The notes beneath the pieces are model-generated. The model searched no databases. It had not been told where the DNA came from and saw only the letters and a program-made list of their open reading frames with translations. Of a stretch of DNA of 64,000 nt, positions 1 through 9,860 are shown piece by piece. The DNA lies in contig NZ_CP150918.1 of the NCBI RefSeq assembly GCF_039908635.1, forward strand, positions 1,240,001-1,304,000, given 5' to 3'. A program made the translations under genes and the position numbers. Source of the stretch: Pseudomonas purpurea. GTDB taxonomy: Bacteria > Pseudomonadota > Gammaproteobacteria > Pseudomonadales > Pseudomonadaceae. How positions within the stretch are numbered: the stretch's first letter is position 1; each line of letters starts with the position of its first letter.

Positions 1-504
1 GGCAATCGCTACCTGATCCTCGACAATGGCTACCGTTATGACGGTAATCCGGGGCAGGCGGACTATCGTGCGATCAAGTACGACACCTATGGCGTATTGC
101 TGCCCAAGCCCGATGTCAGCGATGAAGTGACCGACCGCGATGCGATGACCACCCGTTCCCTGCTCGAAAGCAATGACATCCGCGCGCGCACTGAGCTGCA
201 ATGGCGTCTGTCGCTGCCGCTGCTGGTGTTCATCGTCACGCTGATGGCCGTTCCGCTGTCGCGGGTCAACCCGCGTCAGGGGCGCTTCCTCAAGCTGCTG
301 CCGGCGATTCTTCTTTACATGGCTTACCTGACTATCCTGATCGCCGCTCGTGGCGCGCTGGAGAAAGGCACGATTCCGCAGGCCCTGGGCTTGTGGTGGG
401 TTCACGGGATATTCCTGGCCATTGGCCTGGGCTTGCTCTACTGGGAGCCGTTACGCTTGAAGATGGCGAGTCGCCGCAGTGCGCTGGAGGTGACCCGTGG
501 TTAA
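1..504 (+). CDS. lptF: LPS export ABC transporter permease LptF (3' part only)
   Basis: This is the C-terminal 167 residues of LptF; the start lies before the window. LptF pairs with LptG as inner-membrane permease of the LptB2FG complex that extracts lipopolysaccharide for transport to the outer membrane. Visible parts are the end of the periplasmic beta-jellyroll-like domain (about the first 60 residues) and the last membrane helices, including the family-typical stretch PLSRVNPRQGRF after the first of them. The stop codon overlaps the lptG start by 8 bases, the usual lptFG arrangement and a sign of translational coupling. The assignment is secure; nothing can be said about the missing N-terminus. 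Confidence 0.93.
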   Translation, partial: GNRYLILDNGYRYDGNPGQADYRAIKYDTYGVLLPKPDVSDEVTDRDAMTTRSLLESNDIRARTELQWRLSLPLLVFIVTLMAVPLSRVNPRQGRFLKLLPAILLYMAYLTILIAARGALEKGTIPQALGLWWVHGIFLAIGLGLLYWEPLRLKMASRRSALEVTRG

Positions 505-1558
505 GCTCGATCGCTACATTGGTAGCAGTGTTTTCATGGCGATTGTCGCGGTACTGGGGATTATCCTGGGACTGGCGTCGCTGTTTGCCTTCATCGATGA
601 AATGGGCGATGTCAGCGATACCTATACGCTGGTCGACGTCTTGAGCTTCGTTGCATTGACTGCGCCGCGTCGTGTCTACGACATGCTGCCGATGGCTGCG
701 CTGATCGGTTGCCTGATCGGTCTGGGCAGCCTGGCCAGCAACAGTGAGCTGACCATCATGCGTGCCGCCGGTGTGTCCATCGGTCGGATCGTCTGGGCGG
801 TCATGAAGCCGATGCTGGTGCTGATGCTGGCCGGCGTGCTGGTTGGCGAATACGTCGCCCCGGCCACGGAAAACCAGGCACAGGCCAATCGCTCGCTGGC
901 GCAGGGCGGCGGGGATGCCCAGAGTGCCAAGCACGGTTTGTGGCACCGCCAGGGTGACGAGTTCATTCACGTCAACTCGGTGCAGCCTAACGGCGTGCTG
1001 TATGGCGTGACCCGTTATCGCTTCGACAATGAGCGGCACATGCTGTCGTCGAGCTTCGCCAAACGCGCGCAGTTCGAACAGGATCACTGGCAGCTCACCG
1101 ACGTCAGCACCACGCTGTTCCACGGTCGCAGCACCGAGCTGGTCAGCGAGCCGGTCGTGCGCTGGGACGTGGCCCTGAGCCCGGAGTTGCTCAATACCGT
1201 GGTGATGGCGCCTGAGTCGCTGTCGATCAGCGGTCTGTGGGGCTATATCCACTACCTGGCCGATCAGGGCTTGAACAACGGCCGTTACTGGCTGGCCTTT
1301 TGGGTCAAGGTGTTGCAGCCATTGGTCACGGCGGCGCTGGTCCTGATGGCGATTTCCTTCATCTTCGGTCCGTTGCGTTCGGTGACCCTGGGGCAGCGAG
1401 TGTTTACCGGCGTGCTGGTGGGCTTCACGTTCCGCATTGTTCAGGATCTGCTGGGGCCGTCGAGCCTGGTGTTCGGTTTCTCGCCGCTGTTTGCGGTGCT
1501 GGTCCCGGCGGGTGTCTGTGCGTTGGCAGGGGTCTGGCTCTTGCGTCGGGCGGGTTGA
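497..1558 (+). CDS. lptG: LPS export ABC transporter permease LptG
   Basis: A 353-residue inner-membrane permease, full length for LptG. It starts with GTG inside the end of lptF. The N-terminal half has membrane helices around residues 12-35 and 60-120 with the family motif ELTIMRAAGVS near residue 90. A periplasmic domain follows at about 130-260, then three C-terminal helices containing GPLRSVTLGQRVFTGVLVGF. Together with LptF and the ATPase LptB it powers LPS extraction. A strong intrinsic terminator follows 30 bases after the stop. In most Pseudomonas lptFG sits beside pepA; here the next gene is lepA, an unusual neighbour. Confidence 0.95.
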   Translation: MVKLDRYIGSSVFMAIVAVLGIILGLASLFAFIDEMGDVSDTYTLVDVLSFVALTAPRRVYDMLPMAALIGCLIGLGSLASNSELTIMRAAGVSIGRIVWAVMKPMLVLMLAGVLVGEYVAPATENQAQANRSLAQGGGDAQSAKHGLWHRQGDEFIHVNSVQPNGVLYGVTRYRFDNERHMLSSSFAKRAQFEQDHWQLTDVSTTLFHGRSTELVSEPVVRWDVALSPELLNTVVMAPESLSISGLWGYIHYLADQGLNNGRYWLAFWVKVLQPLVTAALVLMAISFIFGPLRSVTLGQRVFTGVLVGFTFRIVQDLLGPSSLVFGFSPLFAVLVPAGVCALAGVWLLRRAG

Positions 1559-1588
1559 TCGCGGGTATTTTCGCGCTGCCTGTTCAGT

Positions 1589-1622
1589 AAAAACGCCCCG
1601 GTCGCAAGATCGGGGCGTTTTT
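1589..1622 (+). terminator. Intrinsic terminator after lptG
   Basis: Stem arms AAAAACGCCCCG and CGGGGCGTTTTT enclose a 10-base loop. The A/T-rich flanks pair too, so it could work in both directions. It closes the lptFG operon. Confidence 0.9.
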
Positions 1623-1730
1623 GTATTCAATGTCGGTGACCTGCAAACGTGACGCTTGCGTCGTGTATCAGGTACAATTCCCGGCTATTTTTCGGCGGGC
1701 TATGCCTGCAGCCTTTTTGAGTGTTGATCC

Positions 1731-3530
1731 GTGAGTGATTTGAGTCATATCCGCAATTTCTCCATCATCGCCCACATTGACCATGGCAAGTCGACGCTGG
1801 CCGATCGCTTCATCCAGATGTGCGGCGGCCTGGCCGAGCGCGAGATGGAAGCCCAGGTGCTGGACTCCATGGACCTTGAGCGTGAACGCGGGATCACCAT
1901 CAAGGCACATAGCGTTACCCTGTATTACACCGCCAAAGACGGCATCAAGTACCAGTTGAACTTCATTGACACCCCGGGCCACGTTGACTTCACCTACGAA
2001 GTCAGCCGGTCGCTGGCGGCCTGTGAAGGTGCGTTGCTGGTGGTCGATGCAGGTCAGGGCGTTGAAGCGCAATCCGTTGCCAACTGCTACACGGCCATCG
2101 AGCAGGGCCTTGAGGTCATGCCGGTCCTGAACAAGATCGACCTGCCGCAGGCCGACCCGGACCGCGTCAAGGAAGAAATCGAAAAAATCATCGGCATCGA
2201 TGCCACCGACGCGGTCGAGTGCAGTGCCAAGACCGGTCTGGGCGTCGACGAAGTGCTTGAACGCCTGGTCAAGACCATTCCCGCGCCGACCGGCAACATC
2301 GAAGATCCGCTGCAAGCGTTGATCATCGACTCCTGGTTCGACAACTACTTGGGCGTTGTCTCCTTGGTTCGCGTGCGCCACGGCCGCGTGAAGAAGGGCG
2401 ACAAGATTCTGGTCAAATCCACTGGCAAGATCCACCTGGTGGACAGCGTCGGTGTATTCAACCCGAAACACACCGCCACCGTTGACCTGAAAGCAGGCGA
2501 AGTAGGTTTCATCATCGCCGGCATCAAGGACATTCATGGTGCGCCAGTGGGTGACACCCTGACCTTGAGCTCGACGCCGGACGTCGATGTGCTGCCAGGT
2601 TTCAAACGCATTCAGCCGCAGGTCTACGCCGGTCTGTTCCCGGTCAGCTCCGACGACTTCGAAGACTTCCGTGAAGCCCTGCAAAAGCTCACCCTGAACG
2701 ACTCGTCGCTGCAGTACACCCCGGAAAGCTCCGACGCCCTGGGCTTCGGCTTCCGTTGCGGGTTCCTCGGCATGCTGCACATGGAAATCATCCAGGAGCG
2801 CCTGGAGCGCGAGTACGACCTGGACCTGATCACCACTGCGCCGACGGTTATTTTCGAGCTGGTGCTGAAAACCGGTGAAACGATTTACGTCGACAACCCG
2901 TCCAAGCTCCCGGACGTGTCCTCGATCGAAGACATGCGCGAGCCGATCGTGCGGGCCAATATTCTTGTGCCGCAAGAACACTTGGGCAACGTCATTACCC
3001 TGTGTATCGAAAAGCGTGGCGTACAGCACGACATGCTGTTCCTCGGTTCCCAGGTCCAGGTGACCTACGATATACCGATGAACGAAGTGGTCCTGGACTT
3101 CTTCGACCGTCTGAAATCCACCAGTCGCGGCTATGCTTCGCTGGATTATCATTTCGATCGTTATCAATCGGCTAGTCTGGTGAAACTGGATGTGCTGATC
3201 AACGGTGACAAGGTCGACGCCCTGGCGCTGATCGTGCACCGTGACAATGCGCACTACAAAGGTCGCCAGTTGACCGAGAAGATGAAAGAACTGATTCCGC
3301 GCCAGATGTTCGACGTCGCGATCCAGGCCGCCATTGGCGGGCAGATTATTGCGCGAACCTCCGTCAAGGCACTCAGAAAGAACGTATTGGCCAAATGCTA
3401 CGGTGGTGACGTTAGCCGTAAGCGCAAGCTGTTGGAAAAGCAGAAGGCCGGTAAAAAACGCATGAAGCAGGTCGGTAACGTGGAAATTCCACAGGAAGCC
3501 TTCCTCGCGGTGCTCAGGTTGGATAGTTAG
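1731..3530 (+). CDS. lepA: Elongation factor 4 (LepA), ribosome back-translocase GTPase
   Basis: A 599-residue translational GTPase, the normal LepA length. It acts on ribosomes, where it is thought to back-translocate or remodel stalled complexes and help 30S assembly. The P-loop AHIDHGKST is near residues 14-22, the G2 region ERERGITIK follows, DTPGH is G3 and NKIDLP is G4. Domain II and the LepA-specific C-terminal domain end in the basic segment [20 protein letters not shown]. The start is GTG. A possible -10 TACAAT lies at 1673-1678, about 50 bases upstream. lepB follows after 5 bases, so the two are co-transcribed. In related genomes mucD normally precedes lepA. Confidence 0.97.
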   Translation: MSDLSHIRNFSIIAHIDHGKSTLADRFIQMCGGLAEREMEAQVLDSMDLERERGITIKAHSVTLYYTAKDGIKYQLNFIDTPGHVDFTYEVSRSLAACEGALLVVDAGQGVEAQSVANCYTAIEQGLEVMPVLNKIDLPQADPDRVKEEIEKIIGIDATDAVECSAKTGLGVDEVLERLVKTIPAPTGNIEDPLQALIIDSWFDNYLGVVSLVRVRHGRVKKGDKILVKSTGKIHLVDSVGVFNPKHTATVDLKAGEVGFIIAGIKDIHGAPVGDTLTLSSTPDVDVLPGFKRIQPQVYAGLFPVSSDDFEDFREALQKLTLNDSSLQYTPESSDALGFGFRCGFLGMLHMEIIQERLEREYDLDLITTAPTVIFELVLKTGETIYVDNPSKLPDVSSIEDMREPIVRANILVPQEHLGNVITLCIEKRGVQHDMLFLGSQVQVTYDIPMNEVVLDFFDRLKSTSRGYASLDYHFDRYQSASLVKLDVLINGDKVDALALIVHRDNAHYKGRQLTEKMKELIPRQMFDVAIQAAIGGQIIARTSVKALRKNVLAKCYGGDVSRKRKLLEKQKAGKKRMKQVGNVEIPQEAFLAVLRLDS

Positions 3531-3535
3531 GTCCT

Positions 3536-4390
3536 ATGTCACTAAATTTCCCGCTGTTGCTGGTTATCGCCGTCGCCGTCTGTGGTGCGTTGGCGTTGCT
3601 CGATCTGATTTTCCTGGCGCCGCGTCGGCGTGCCGCCATTGCCTCCTATCAGGGCAGCGTCAGCCAGCCGGACGGGATGGTGATCGAGAAACTCAACAAA
3701 GAACCCATGCTGGTTGAATACGGCAAGTCGTTCTTTCCGGTGTTGTTCATCGTGCTGGTGCTGCGTTCGTTCCTGGTGGAACCGTTCCAGATTCCATCCG
3801 GCTCGATGAAACCGACCCTGAACGTTGGCGATTTCATTCTGGTGAACAAGTTTTCTTACGGGATCCGCTTGCCGGTGATCGACAAGAAAGTCATCGAGGT
3901 CGGTGATCCGCAGCGCGGCGATGTGATGGTGTTCCGCTACCCAAGCGACCCGAACATCAACTACATCAAGCGTGTGGTGGGCCTGCCGGGTGACCAGATT
4001 CGCTACACCGCCGACAAGCGTTTGTTCGTCAATGGCGAATCGATTGCCGAGTTGCTGGTTGGCTCCGAGCCGGGAATGCTGGGCAGTGCCGAGCTCTACA
4101 AGGAAAAACTCGGCGTTGCCGAGCACTTTATCCGCAAGCAAATGAGCCGTAACCGCGCAATCCCGGACCATCAATGGACCGTGCCTGCCGGGCACTACTT
4201 CATGATGGGCGACAACCGCGACGACTCCAACGACAGTCGCTATTGGGATGATCCAAGCATTCCCAAAGACATGCTGGGCATGGTTCCCGACAAGAATATC
4301 GTCGGTAAGGCCTTCGCAGTCTGGATGAGCTGGCCGGAACCCAAACTCAGCCACCTGCCGAATTTCTCGCGGGTTGGCCTGATCAAGTAA
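3536..4390 (+). CDS. lepB: Signal peptidase I
   Basis: A 284-residue inner-membrane protease that removes signal peptides from exported proteins. Two N-terminal membrane segments are visible (about residues 3-27 and 66-80). The catalytic serine lies in PSGSMKPTL (Ser90) and the general-base lysine in YIKRVVGLPGD (Lys145), the same spacing as in the E. coli enzyme. The C-terminal family box MGDNRDDSNDSRYW is intact. It is close-coupled to lepA. In other pseudomonads a small DUF4845 gene separates lepB from rnc; here only a remnant seems to remain. Confidence 0.97.
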   Translation: MSLNFPLLLVIAVAVCGALALLDLIFLAPRRRAAIASYQGSVSQPDGMVIEKLNKEPMLVEYGKSFFPVLFIVLVLRSFLVEPFQIPSGSMKPTLNVGDFILVNKFSYGIRLPVIDKKVIEVGDPQRGDVMVFRYPSDPNINYIKRVVGLPGDQIRYTADKRLFVNGESIAELLVGSEPGMLGSAELYKEKLGVAEHFIRKQMSRNRAIPDHQWTVPAGHYFMMGDNRDDSNDSRYWDDPSIPKDMLGMVPDKNIVGKAFAVWMSWPEPKLSHLPNFSRVGLIK

Positions 4391-4397
4391 TCACACA

Positions 4398-4420
4398 CGG
4401 CGCTGTTGAACACAGCGCCG
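4398..4420 (+). promoter_or_regulatory. Perfect hairpin between lepB and rnc
   Basis: A 9-base perfect stem (CGGCGCTGT / ACAGCGCCG) with a 5-base loop starts 8 bases after the lepB stop. No T-tract follows, so it is a poor terminator. A structured leader before rnc would fit RNase III self-cleavage as known in E. coli, but this is inference. Confidence 0.45.
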
Positions 4421-4483
4421 AATGCATTTCTGGAGCCTGCATAAGGCCGCCGGGTAGCATTTGCCTCGATATTCAGGATGTAA

Positions 4484-4570
4484 TTTTTGAACACAGCGTT
4501 AATTGTCAAAGAACCTAGCAGCATTGCTGTGATGGACGTCGACCACGAACTCAGCGTGGGTAAACCGTGA
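4484..4570 (+). pseudogene. Probable C-terminal remnant of the DUF4845 gene
   Basis: In this frame the sequence is open from just after a TAA (4481-4483) to a TGA at 4568-4570 that overlaps the GTG start of rnc, the coupling expected of an upstream operon gene. The encoded tail ends in [12 protein letters not shown], which resembles the end of the DUF4845 protein normally encoded between lepB and rnc (recalled, not searched). A ribosome-binding-like TGGAG at 4431-4435 is followed by ATA, not ATG. The reading is that most of the gene was lost while the part carrying rnc translation signals stayed. Confidence 0.35.
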
Positions 4571-5256
4571 GCGTCTCCTTAAGCCGTCTCGAGCGTCAGC
4601 TCGGTTACACTTTCAAGGACCAGGAACTGATGATCCTGGCCCTGACTCACCGCAGCTTTGCCGGGCGCAACAACGAACGCCTGGAATTCCTCGGTGATGC
4701 CATTCTCAACTTCGTCGCCGGTGAAGCGTTGTTTGATCGCTTTCCCCTGGCCCGCGAAGGCCAGTTGTCGCGTTTGCGCGCACGCTTGGTGAAAGGTGAG
4801 ACGCTGGCCGTACTGGCCCGTGGTTTCGATCTGGGTGAGTACCTGCGCCTGGGCTCCGGTGAATTGAAGAGCGGTGGTTTCCGCCGCGAGTCGATTCTCG
4901 CCGATGCCCTCGAAGCGCTGATCGGTGCGATCTACCTGGATGCCGGCATGGACATGGCGCGCGAACGCGTGCTGGCCTGGCTGACGTCCGAGTTCGACAG
5001 CCTGACGCTGGTCGATACCAACAAAGATCCAAAGACCCGCCTGCAAGAGTTCTTGCAGTCGCGTGCCTGTGAACTGCCGCGTTACGAAGTGGTGGATATC
5101 CAGGGTGAGCCGCATTGCCGGACGTTCTTCGTCGAATGCGAAATCACCTTACTGAACGAAAAAAGCCGAGGTCAGGGTGTGAGTCGTCGTATTGCCGAAC
5201 AGGTAGCGGCCGCCGCAGCACTGATTGCCCTGGGCGTGGAGAATGGCCATGACTGA
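4567..5256 (+). CDS. rnc: Ribonuclease III
   Basis: A 229-residue double-strand-specific endoribonuclease that processes rRNA and structured mRNA. The signature [11 protein letters not shown] (about residues 38-48) carries catalytic acidic residues, and a second acidic cluster occurs in [16 protein letters not shown]-terminal dsRNA-binding domain covers roughly residues 155-225 (KTRLQEFLQ ... [15 protein letters not shown]). The start is GTG, overlapping an upstream TGA. The stop overlaps the era start by 8 bases, so rnc and era are translationally coupled, as is usual. Confidence 0.96.
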   Translation: MSVSLSRLERQLGYTFKDQELMILALTHRSFAGRNNERLEFLGDAILNFVAGEALFDRFPLAREGQLSRLRARLVKGETLAVLARGFDLGEYLRLGSGELKSGGFRRESILADALEALIGAIYLDAGMDMARERVLAWLTSEFDSLTLVDTNKDPKTRLQEFLQSRACELPRYEVVDIQGEPHCRTFFVECEITLLNEKSRGQGVSRRIAEQVAAAAALIALGVENGHD

Positions 5257-6151
5257 TTCAACTGCAACTCGCTGTGGCTATGTCGCCATCGTCGGCCGTC
5301 CGAACGTGGGCAAATCCACGCTGCTGAACCACATCCTGGGTCAGAAGCTGGCGATCACCTCGCGCAAACCGCAAACCACTCGTCACAACATGCTCGGTAT
5401 CAAGACCGAAGGCGATGTGCAGGCGATCTACGTCGACACCCCCGGCATGCACAAAGGTGGCGAGAAAGCCCTCAACCGCTACATGAACAAGACCGCTTCG
5501 GCCGCGTTGAAAGACGTCGACGTGGTGATCTTCGTGGTTGATCGCACCAAGTGGACCGAAGAAGACCAGATGGTTCTCGAGCGCGTTCAGTACGTGACGG
5601 GCCCGTTGATCGTGGCGCTGAACAAGACCGACCGCATCGAAGACAAAGCCGAGCTGATGCCGCACCTGAGCTGGTTGCAGGAGCAGCTGCCGAACGCGCA
5701 GATCATTCCGATTTCGGCGCAGCACGGGCACAACCTCGACGCGCTGGAGCGGGTGATCGCCGGTCACCTGCCGGAAAACGATCACTTCTTCCCGGAAGAC
5801 CAGATCACCGACCGCAGCAGCCGTTTCCTCGCCGCCGAACTGGTGCGCGAGAAAATCATGCGCCAGATGGGCGCGGAGCTGCCTTACCAGATCACCGTGG
5901 AAATCGAAGAGTTCAAGCAGCAGGGGAAAACCCTGCACATCCATGCGTTGATCCTCGTCGAACGTGACGGTCAGAAGAAAATCATCATTGGCGACAAGGG
6001 CGAGCGGATCAAGCGCATCGGCACCGAAGCGCGCAAGGACATGGAGCTGCTGTTCGACTCCAAGATCATGCTCAACCTTTGGGTCAAAGTGAAAGGCGGC
6101 TGGTCCGACGACGAGCGCGCCTTGCGTTCGCTGGGTTACGGCGACTTGTAA
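5249..6151 (+). CDS. era: GTPase Era, 16S rRNA/30S maturation factor
   Basis: A 300-residue Ras-like GTPase with a C-terminal KH domain that binds the 3' end of 16S rRNA. Motifs visible: G1 GRPNVGKST (about residues 16-24), G3 DTPGMH, G4 NKTD and G5 ISA. The KH domain includes [17 protein letters not shown] near residue 250. ATG 5249 is chosen because it lies inside the rnc end and gives the standard N-terminus. A REP pair separates it from recO; in many relatives era and recO are closer. Confidence 0.97.
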   Translation: MTDSTATRCGYVAIVGRPNVGKSTLLNHILGQKLAITSRKPQTTRHNMLGIKTEGDVQAIYVDTPGMHKGGEKALNRYMNKTASAALKDVDVVIFVVDRTKWTEEDQMVLERVQYVTGPLIVALNKTDRIEDKAELMPHLSWLQEQLPNAQIIPISAQHGHNLDALERVIAGHLPENDHFFPEDQITDRSSRFLAAELVREKIMRQMGAELPYQITVEIEEFKQQGKTLHIHALILVERDGQKKIIIGDKGERIKRIGTEARKDMELLFDSKIMLNLWVKVKGGWSDDERALRSLGYGDL

Positions 6152-6180
6152 TACTCGGTTCCTGGTACACCAGATAATCC

Positions 6181-6272
6181 CTGTGGGAGCGAGCTTGCTC
6201 GCGATGAGGGCCTGAAATTCAACATCAATGTTGACTGACAGGCCGCAATCGCGAGCAAGCTCGCTCCCACAG
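6181..6272. repeat. REP pair, GTGGGAGCGAGC family
   Basis: Two inverted copies of TGTGGGAGCGAGCTTGCTCG flank about 45 bases between era and recO. Each copy is itself a GCGAGC-TTG-CTCGC hairpin. A typical Pseudomonas extragenic palindrome pair, likely affecting mRNA 3' ends. Confidence 0.9.
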
Positions 6273-6325
6273 TGGTTTTGGGTTGTTTGTAAAACTGCGC
6301 TCTTTCATTGAGAACCCTGACTTTC

Positions 6326-7012
6326 ATGTCTCAAGCTCCCCTCGGCCAGCCCGCCTATGTGCTCCACAGCCGCGCCTACCGCGAAAGCAGCGCGTTGGTG
6401 GATTTCCTCACGCCGCAAGGTCGGCTACGGGCGGTGTTGCGCAGTGCGCGGGGCAAGGCCGGGACGTTGGCGCGGCCATTCGTGCCGCTCGAAGTCGAGT
6501 TTCGTGGTCGGGGCGAATTGAAGAACGTCGGGCGCATGGAAAGTGCGGGCGTCTCGACCTGGCTCAATGGCGAAGCGCTGTTCAGCGGTCTCTACCTCAA
6601 TGAGCTGCTGATTCGCCTGTTGCCCGCCGAAGATCCTCACCCGGCAGTATTCGATCATTACGCCGCGACCTTGTTGGCACTGGCCGAAGGGCGACCGCTG
6701 GAGCCGTTGTTGCGCTCGTTCGAATGGCGATTGCTCGATGACCTGGGCTACGGCTTTGCATTGAACGCCGATATCCACCACGAGCCGATTGCGGCGGACG
6801 GTCTGTACCGTTTGCAAGTGGATGCGGGCCTGGAGCGGGTCTACCTGCTGCAACCCGGCCTGTTCAACGGTGCCGAGCTGTTGGCCATGGCCGACGCTGA
6901 CTGGAGCGCGCCGGGCGCATTGTCTGCCGCCAAGCGTCTGATGCGTCAGGCATTGGCCGTTCATCTGGGTGGCCGGCCACTGGTCAGCCGCGAGTTGTTT
7001 CGCAAGCCCTAG
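6326..7012 (+). CDS. recO: DNA repair protein RecO
   Basis: A 228-residue recombination mediator of the RecFOR pathway that helps RecA load on SSB-coated single-stranded DNA. The N-terminal OB-fold is visible in [20 protein letters not shown] and the following beta-strands, with a helical C-terminal domain after about residue 85. As in many proteobacterial RecO proteins the cysteine zinc motif is absent. ATG 6326 gives the normal N-terminus; an upstream in-frame TTG at 6308 is less likely. The stop codon TAG is part of a CTAG that borders a MITE, so the element seems to have inserted exactly at the gene's end. Confidence 0.93.
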   Translation: MSQAPLGQPAYVLHSRAYRESSALVDFLTPQGRLRAVLRSARGKAGTLARPFVPLEVEFRGRGELKNVGRMESAGVSTWLNGEALFSGLYLNELLIRLLPAEDPHPAVFDHYAATLLALAEGRPLEPLLRSFEWRLLDDLGYGFALNADIHHEPIAADGLYRLQVDAGLERVYLLQPGLFNGAELLAMADADWSAPGALSAAKRLMRQALAVHLGGRPLVSRELFRKP

Positions 7013-7152
7013 GGTCTGTACGAAAAGTCGCCGAGTGGCGATCAGGCAAGGCAAAAACAGGCGAGGAAGCGGAGTTTACGGGGTGTAAATGAGCATTCCG
7101 AGCCTGTTTTTAACGCAGCATGATCGACACGCAGGCAGTTTTCGTACAGACC
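7013..7152. mobile_element. 140-bp MITE with perfect terminal inverted repeats, CTAG target duplication
   Basis: The ends are GGTCTGTACGAAAA (7013-7026) and its exact reverse complement (7139-7152), each flanked by CTAG (7009-7012 and 7153-7156). The inside has no open frame long enough for a transposase. A CTAG-type 4-base duplication fits IS5-like transposition, so this is most likely a non-autonomous derivative mobilised in trans. It lies between recO and pdxJ, and its left CTAG supplies the recO stop codon. Confidence 0.8.
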
Positions 7153-7239
7153 CTAGGGTCTGCCGTCACCAAGCGTCAACAGACCCTGTATCCCCGTGTA
7201 TGCTGTGCGCCGAATCTTCCCTCTTTCAGGAGCGCTTCC

Positions 7240-7986
7240 GTGACCACCAGCAATCGCATTCTTCTTGGCGTGAACATCGACCACGTTGCTACCCTGCGTC
7301 AGGCCCGGGGCACTCGTTACCCTGATCCGGTCAAGGCAGCGCTGGACGCGGAAGAGGCGGGTGCCGATGGCATCACCGTGCATTTGCGCGAAGACCGTCG
7401 GCACATCCAGGAGCGCGACGTGCTGTTGCTCAAGGACGTGCTGCAAACCCGCATGAACTTCGAAATGGGCGTCACCGAGGAAATGATGGCGTTCGCTGAG
7501 CGCATTCGCCCGGCGCACATTTGCCTGGTTCCGGAAACCCGTCAGGAGCTGACCACCGAAGGCGGTCTGGACGTGGCGGGGCAGGAAGCGCGGATCAGGG
7601 CAGCGGTGGAGCGTCTGGCGAAAATCGGCTGCGAAGTGTCGCTGTTCATCGACGCCGATGAGCGTCAGATCGAAGCCTCCCGTCGTGTCGGCGCACCCGC
7701 AATCGAACTGCACACTGGCCGTTATGCGGATGCCGAGACGCCGACTTCGGTTGCAGAAGAGCTGAAGCGTGTGGCGGATGGCGTGGCCTTTGGTTTGGCT
7801 CAGGGCCTGATCGTCAACGCAGGCCATGGCCTGCACTACCACAACGTCGAAGCGGTCGCGGCCATCAAGGGCATCAACGAACTGAACATTGGCCACGCGC
7901 TGGTGGCGCATGCCTTGTTCGTCGGGTTCAAGTCGGCTGTTTCGGAGATGAAAGCGCTGATCCTGGCGGCTGCTACGAAGGCCTGA
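7240..7986 (+). CDS. pdxJ: Pyridoxine 5'-phosphate synthase
   Basis: A 248-residue TIM-barrel enzyme that condenses 1-deoxyxylulose 5-phosphate with 3-amino-2-oxopropyl phosphate in the last ring-closing step of vitamin B6 synthesis. Visible family segments are [14 protein letters not shown] at the N-terminus, [16 protein letters not shown], the catalytic-region FEMGVTEEM, and [14 protein letters not shown] near the end. GTG 7240 has an AGGAG ribosome binding site 7 bases upstream and gives the standard length. The MITE ends 87 bases upstream and separates the gene from recO, so it may alter expression. Confidence 0.96.
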   Translation: MTTSNRILLGVNIDHVATLRQARGTRYPDPVKAALDAEEAGADGITVHLREDRRHIQERDVLLLKDVLQTRMNFEMGVTEEMMAFAERIRPAHICLVPETRQELTTEGGLDVAGQEARIRAAVERLAKIGCEVSLFIDADERQIEASRRVGAPAIELHTGRYADAETPTSVAEELKRVADGVAFGLAQGLIVNAGHGLHYHNVEAVAAIKGINELNIGHALVAHALFVGFKSAVSEMKALILAAATKA

Positions 7987-8003
7987 AGACCACGCTGAAA
8001 CCC

Positions 8004-8093
8004 TGTGGGAGCGAGCTTGCTCGCGATAGCGGTCTGTCAGTCACCATCAATGTTGAATGTCAGGGCCTCATCGCGAGTAAGCTCGTTCCCACA
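8004..8093. repeat. REP pair, GTGGGAGCGAGC family
   Basis: Inverted copies lie between the convergent pdxJ and mltF ends. The right copy has diverged (GCGAGTAAGCTCGTTCCCACA), which weakens its hairpin. Confidence 0.88.
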
Positions 8094-8113
8094 TTTGATT
8101 GGGGTTGGCTTGA

Positions 8114-9676
<1,563 letters not shown>

Positions 9677-9751
9677 TCAGCCCTTTGTATGACACTTCAA
9701 ATAACCCTTCGCACTGACCTCAATTGCCTCTGGTTATAGGCTCTGGCCCCC

Positions 9752-9768
9752 CGGCCGACGTTCGGCCG
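9752..9768. promoter_or_regulatory. Palindrome in the mltF-purL divergent region
   Basis: CGGCCGA-CGT-TCGGCCG is a perfect 7+3+7 inverted repeat in the 286-base divergent spacer. It could be an operator or a small hairpin; no regulator is implied. A weak TAGAAT -10-like sequence for purL is at 9813-9818. Confidence 0.35.
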
Positions 9769-9860
9769 CAGCCAGGCGTAGCGTTTCGAGTGATGTCGCG
9801 GGCGGTTTAGGCTAGAATGCACGGCCTCAAAGCACACCCCTTCCCGAGGCTGTCCCGAAG

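Noticed and set aside
5551..5967. A 138-codon plus-strand frame inside era
   Set aside because: It overlaps Era in another frame and its Arg/Pro/Ala-rich composition is that of a GC-driven shadow.
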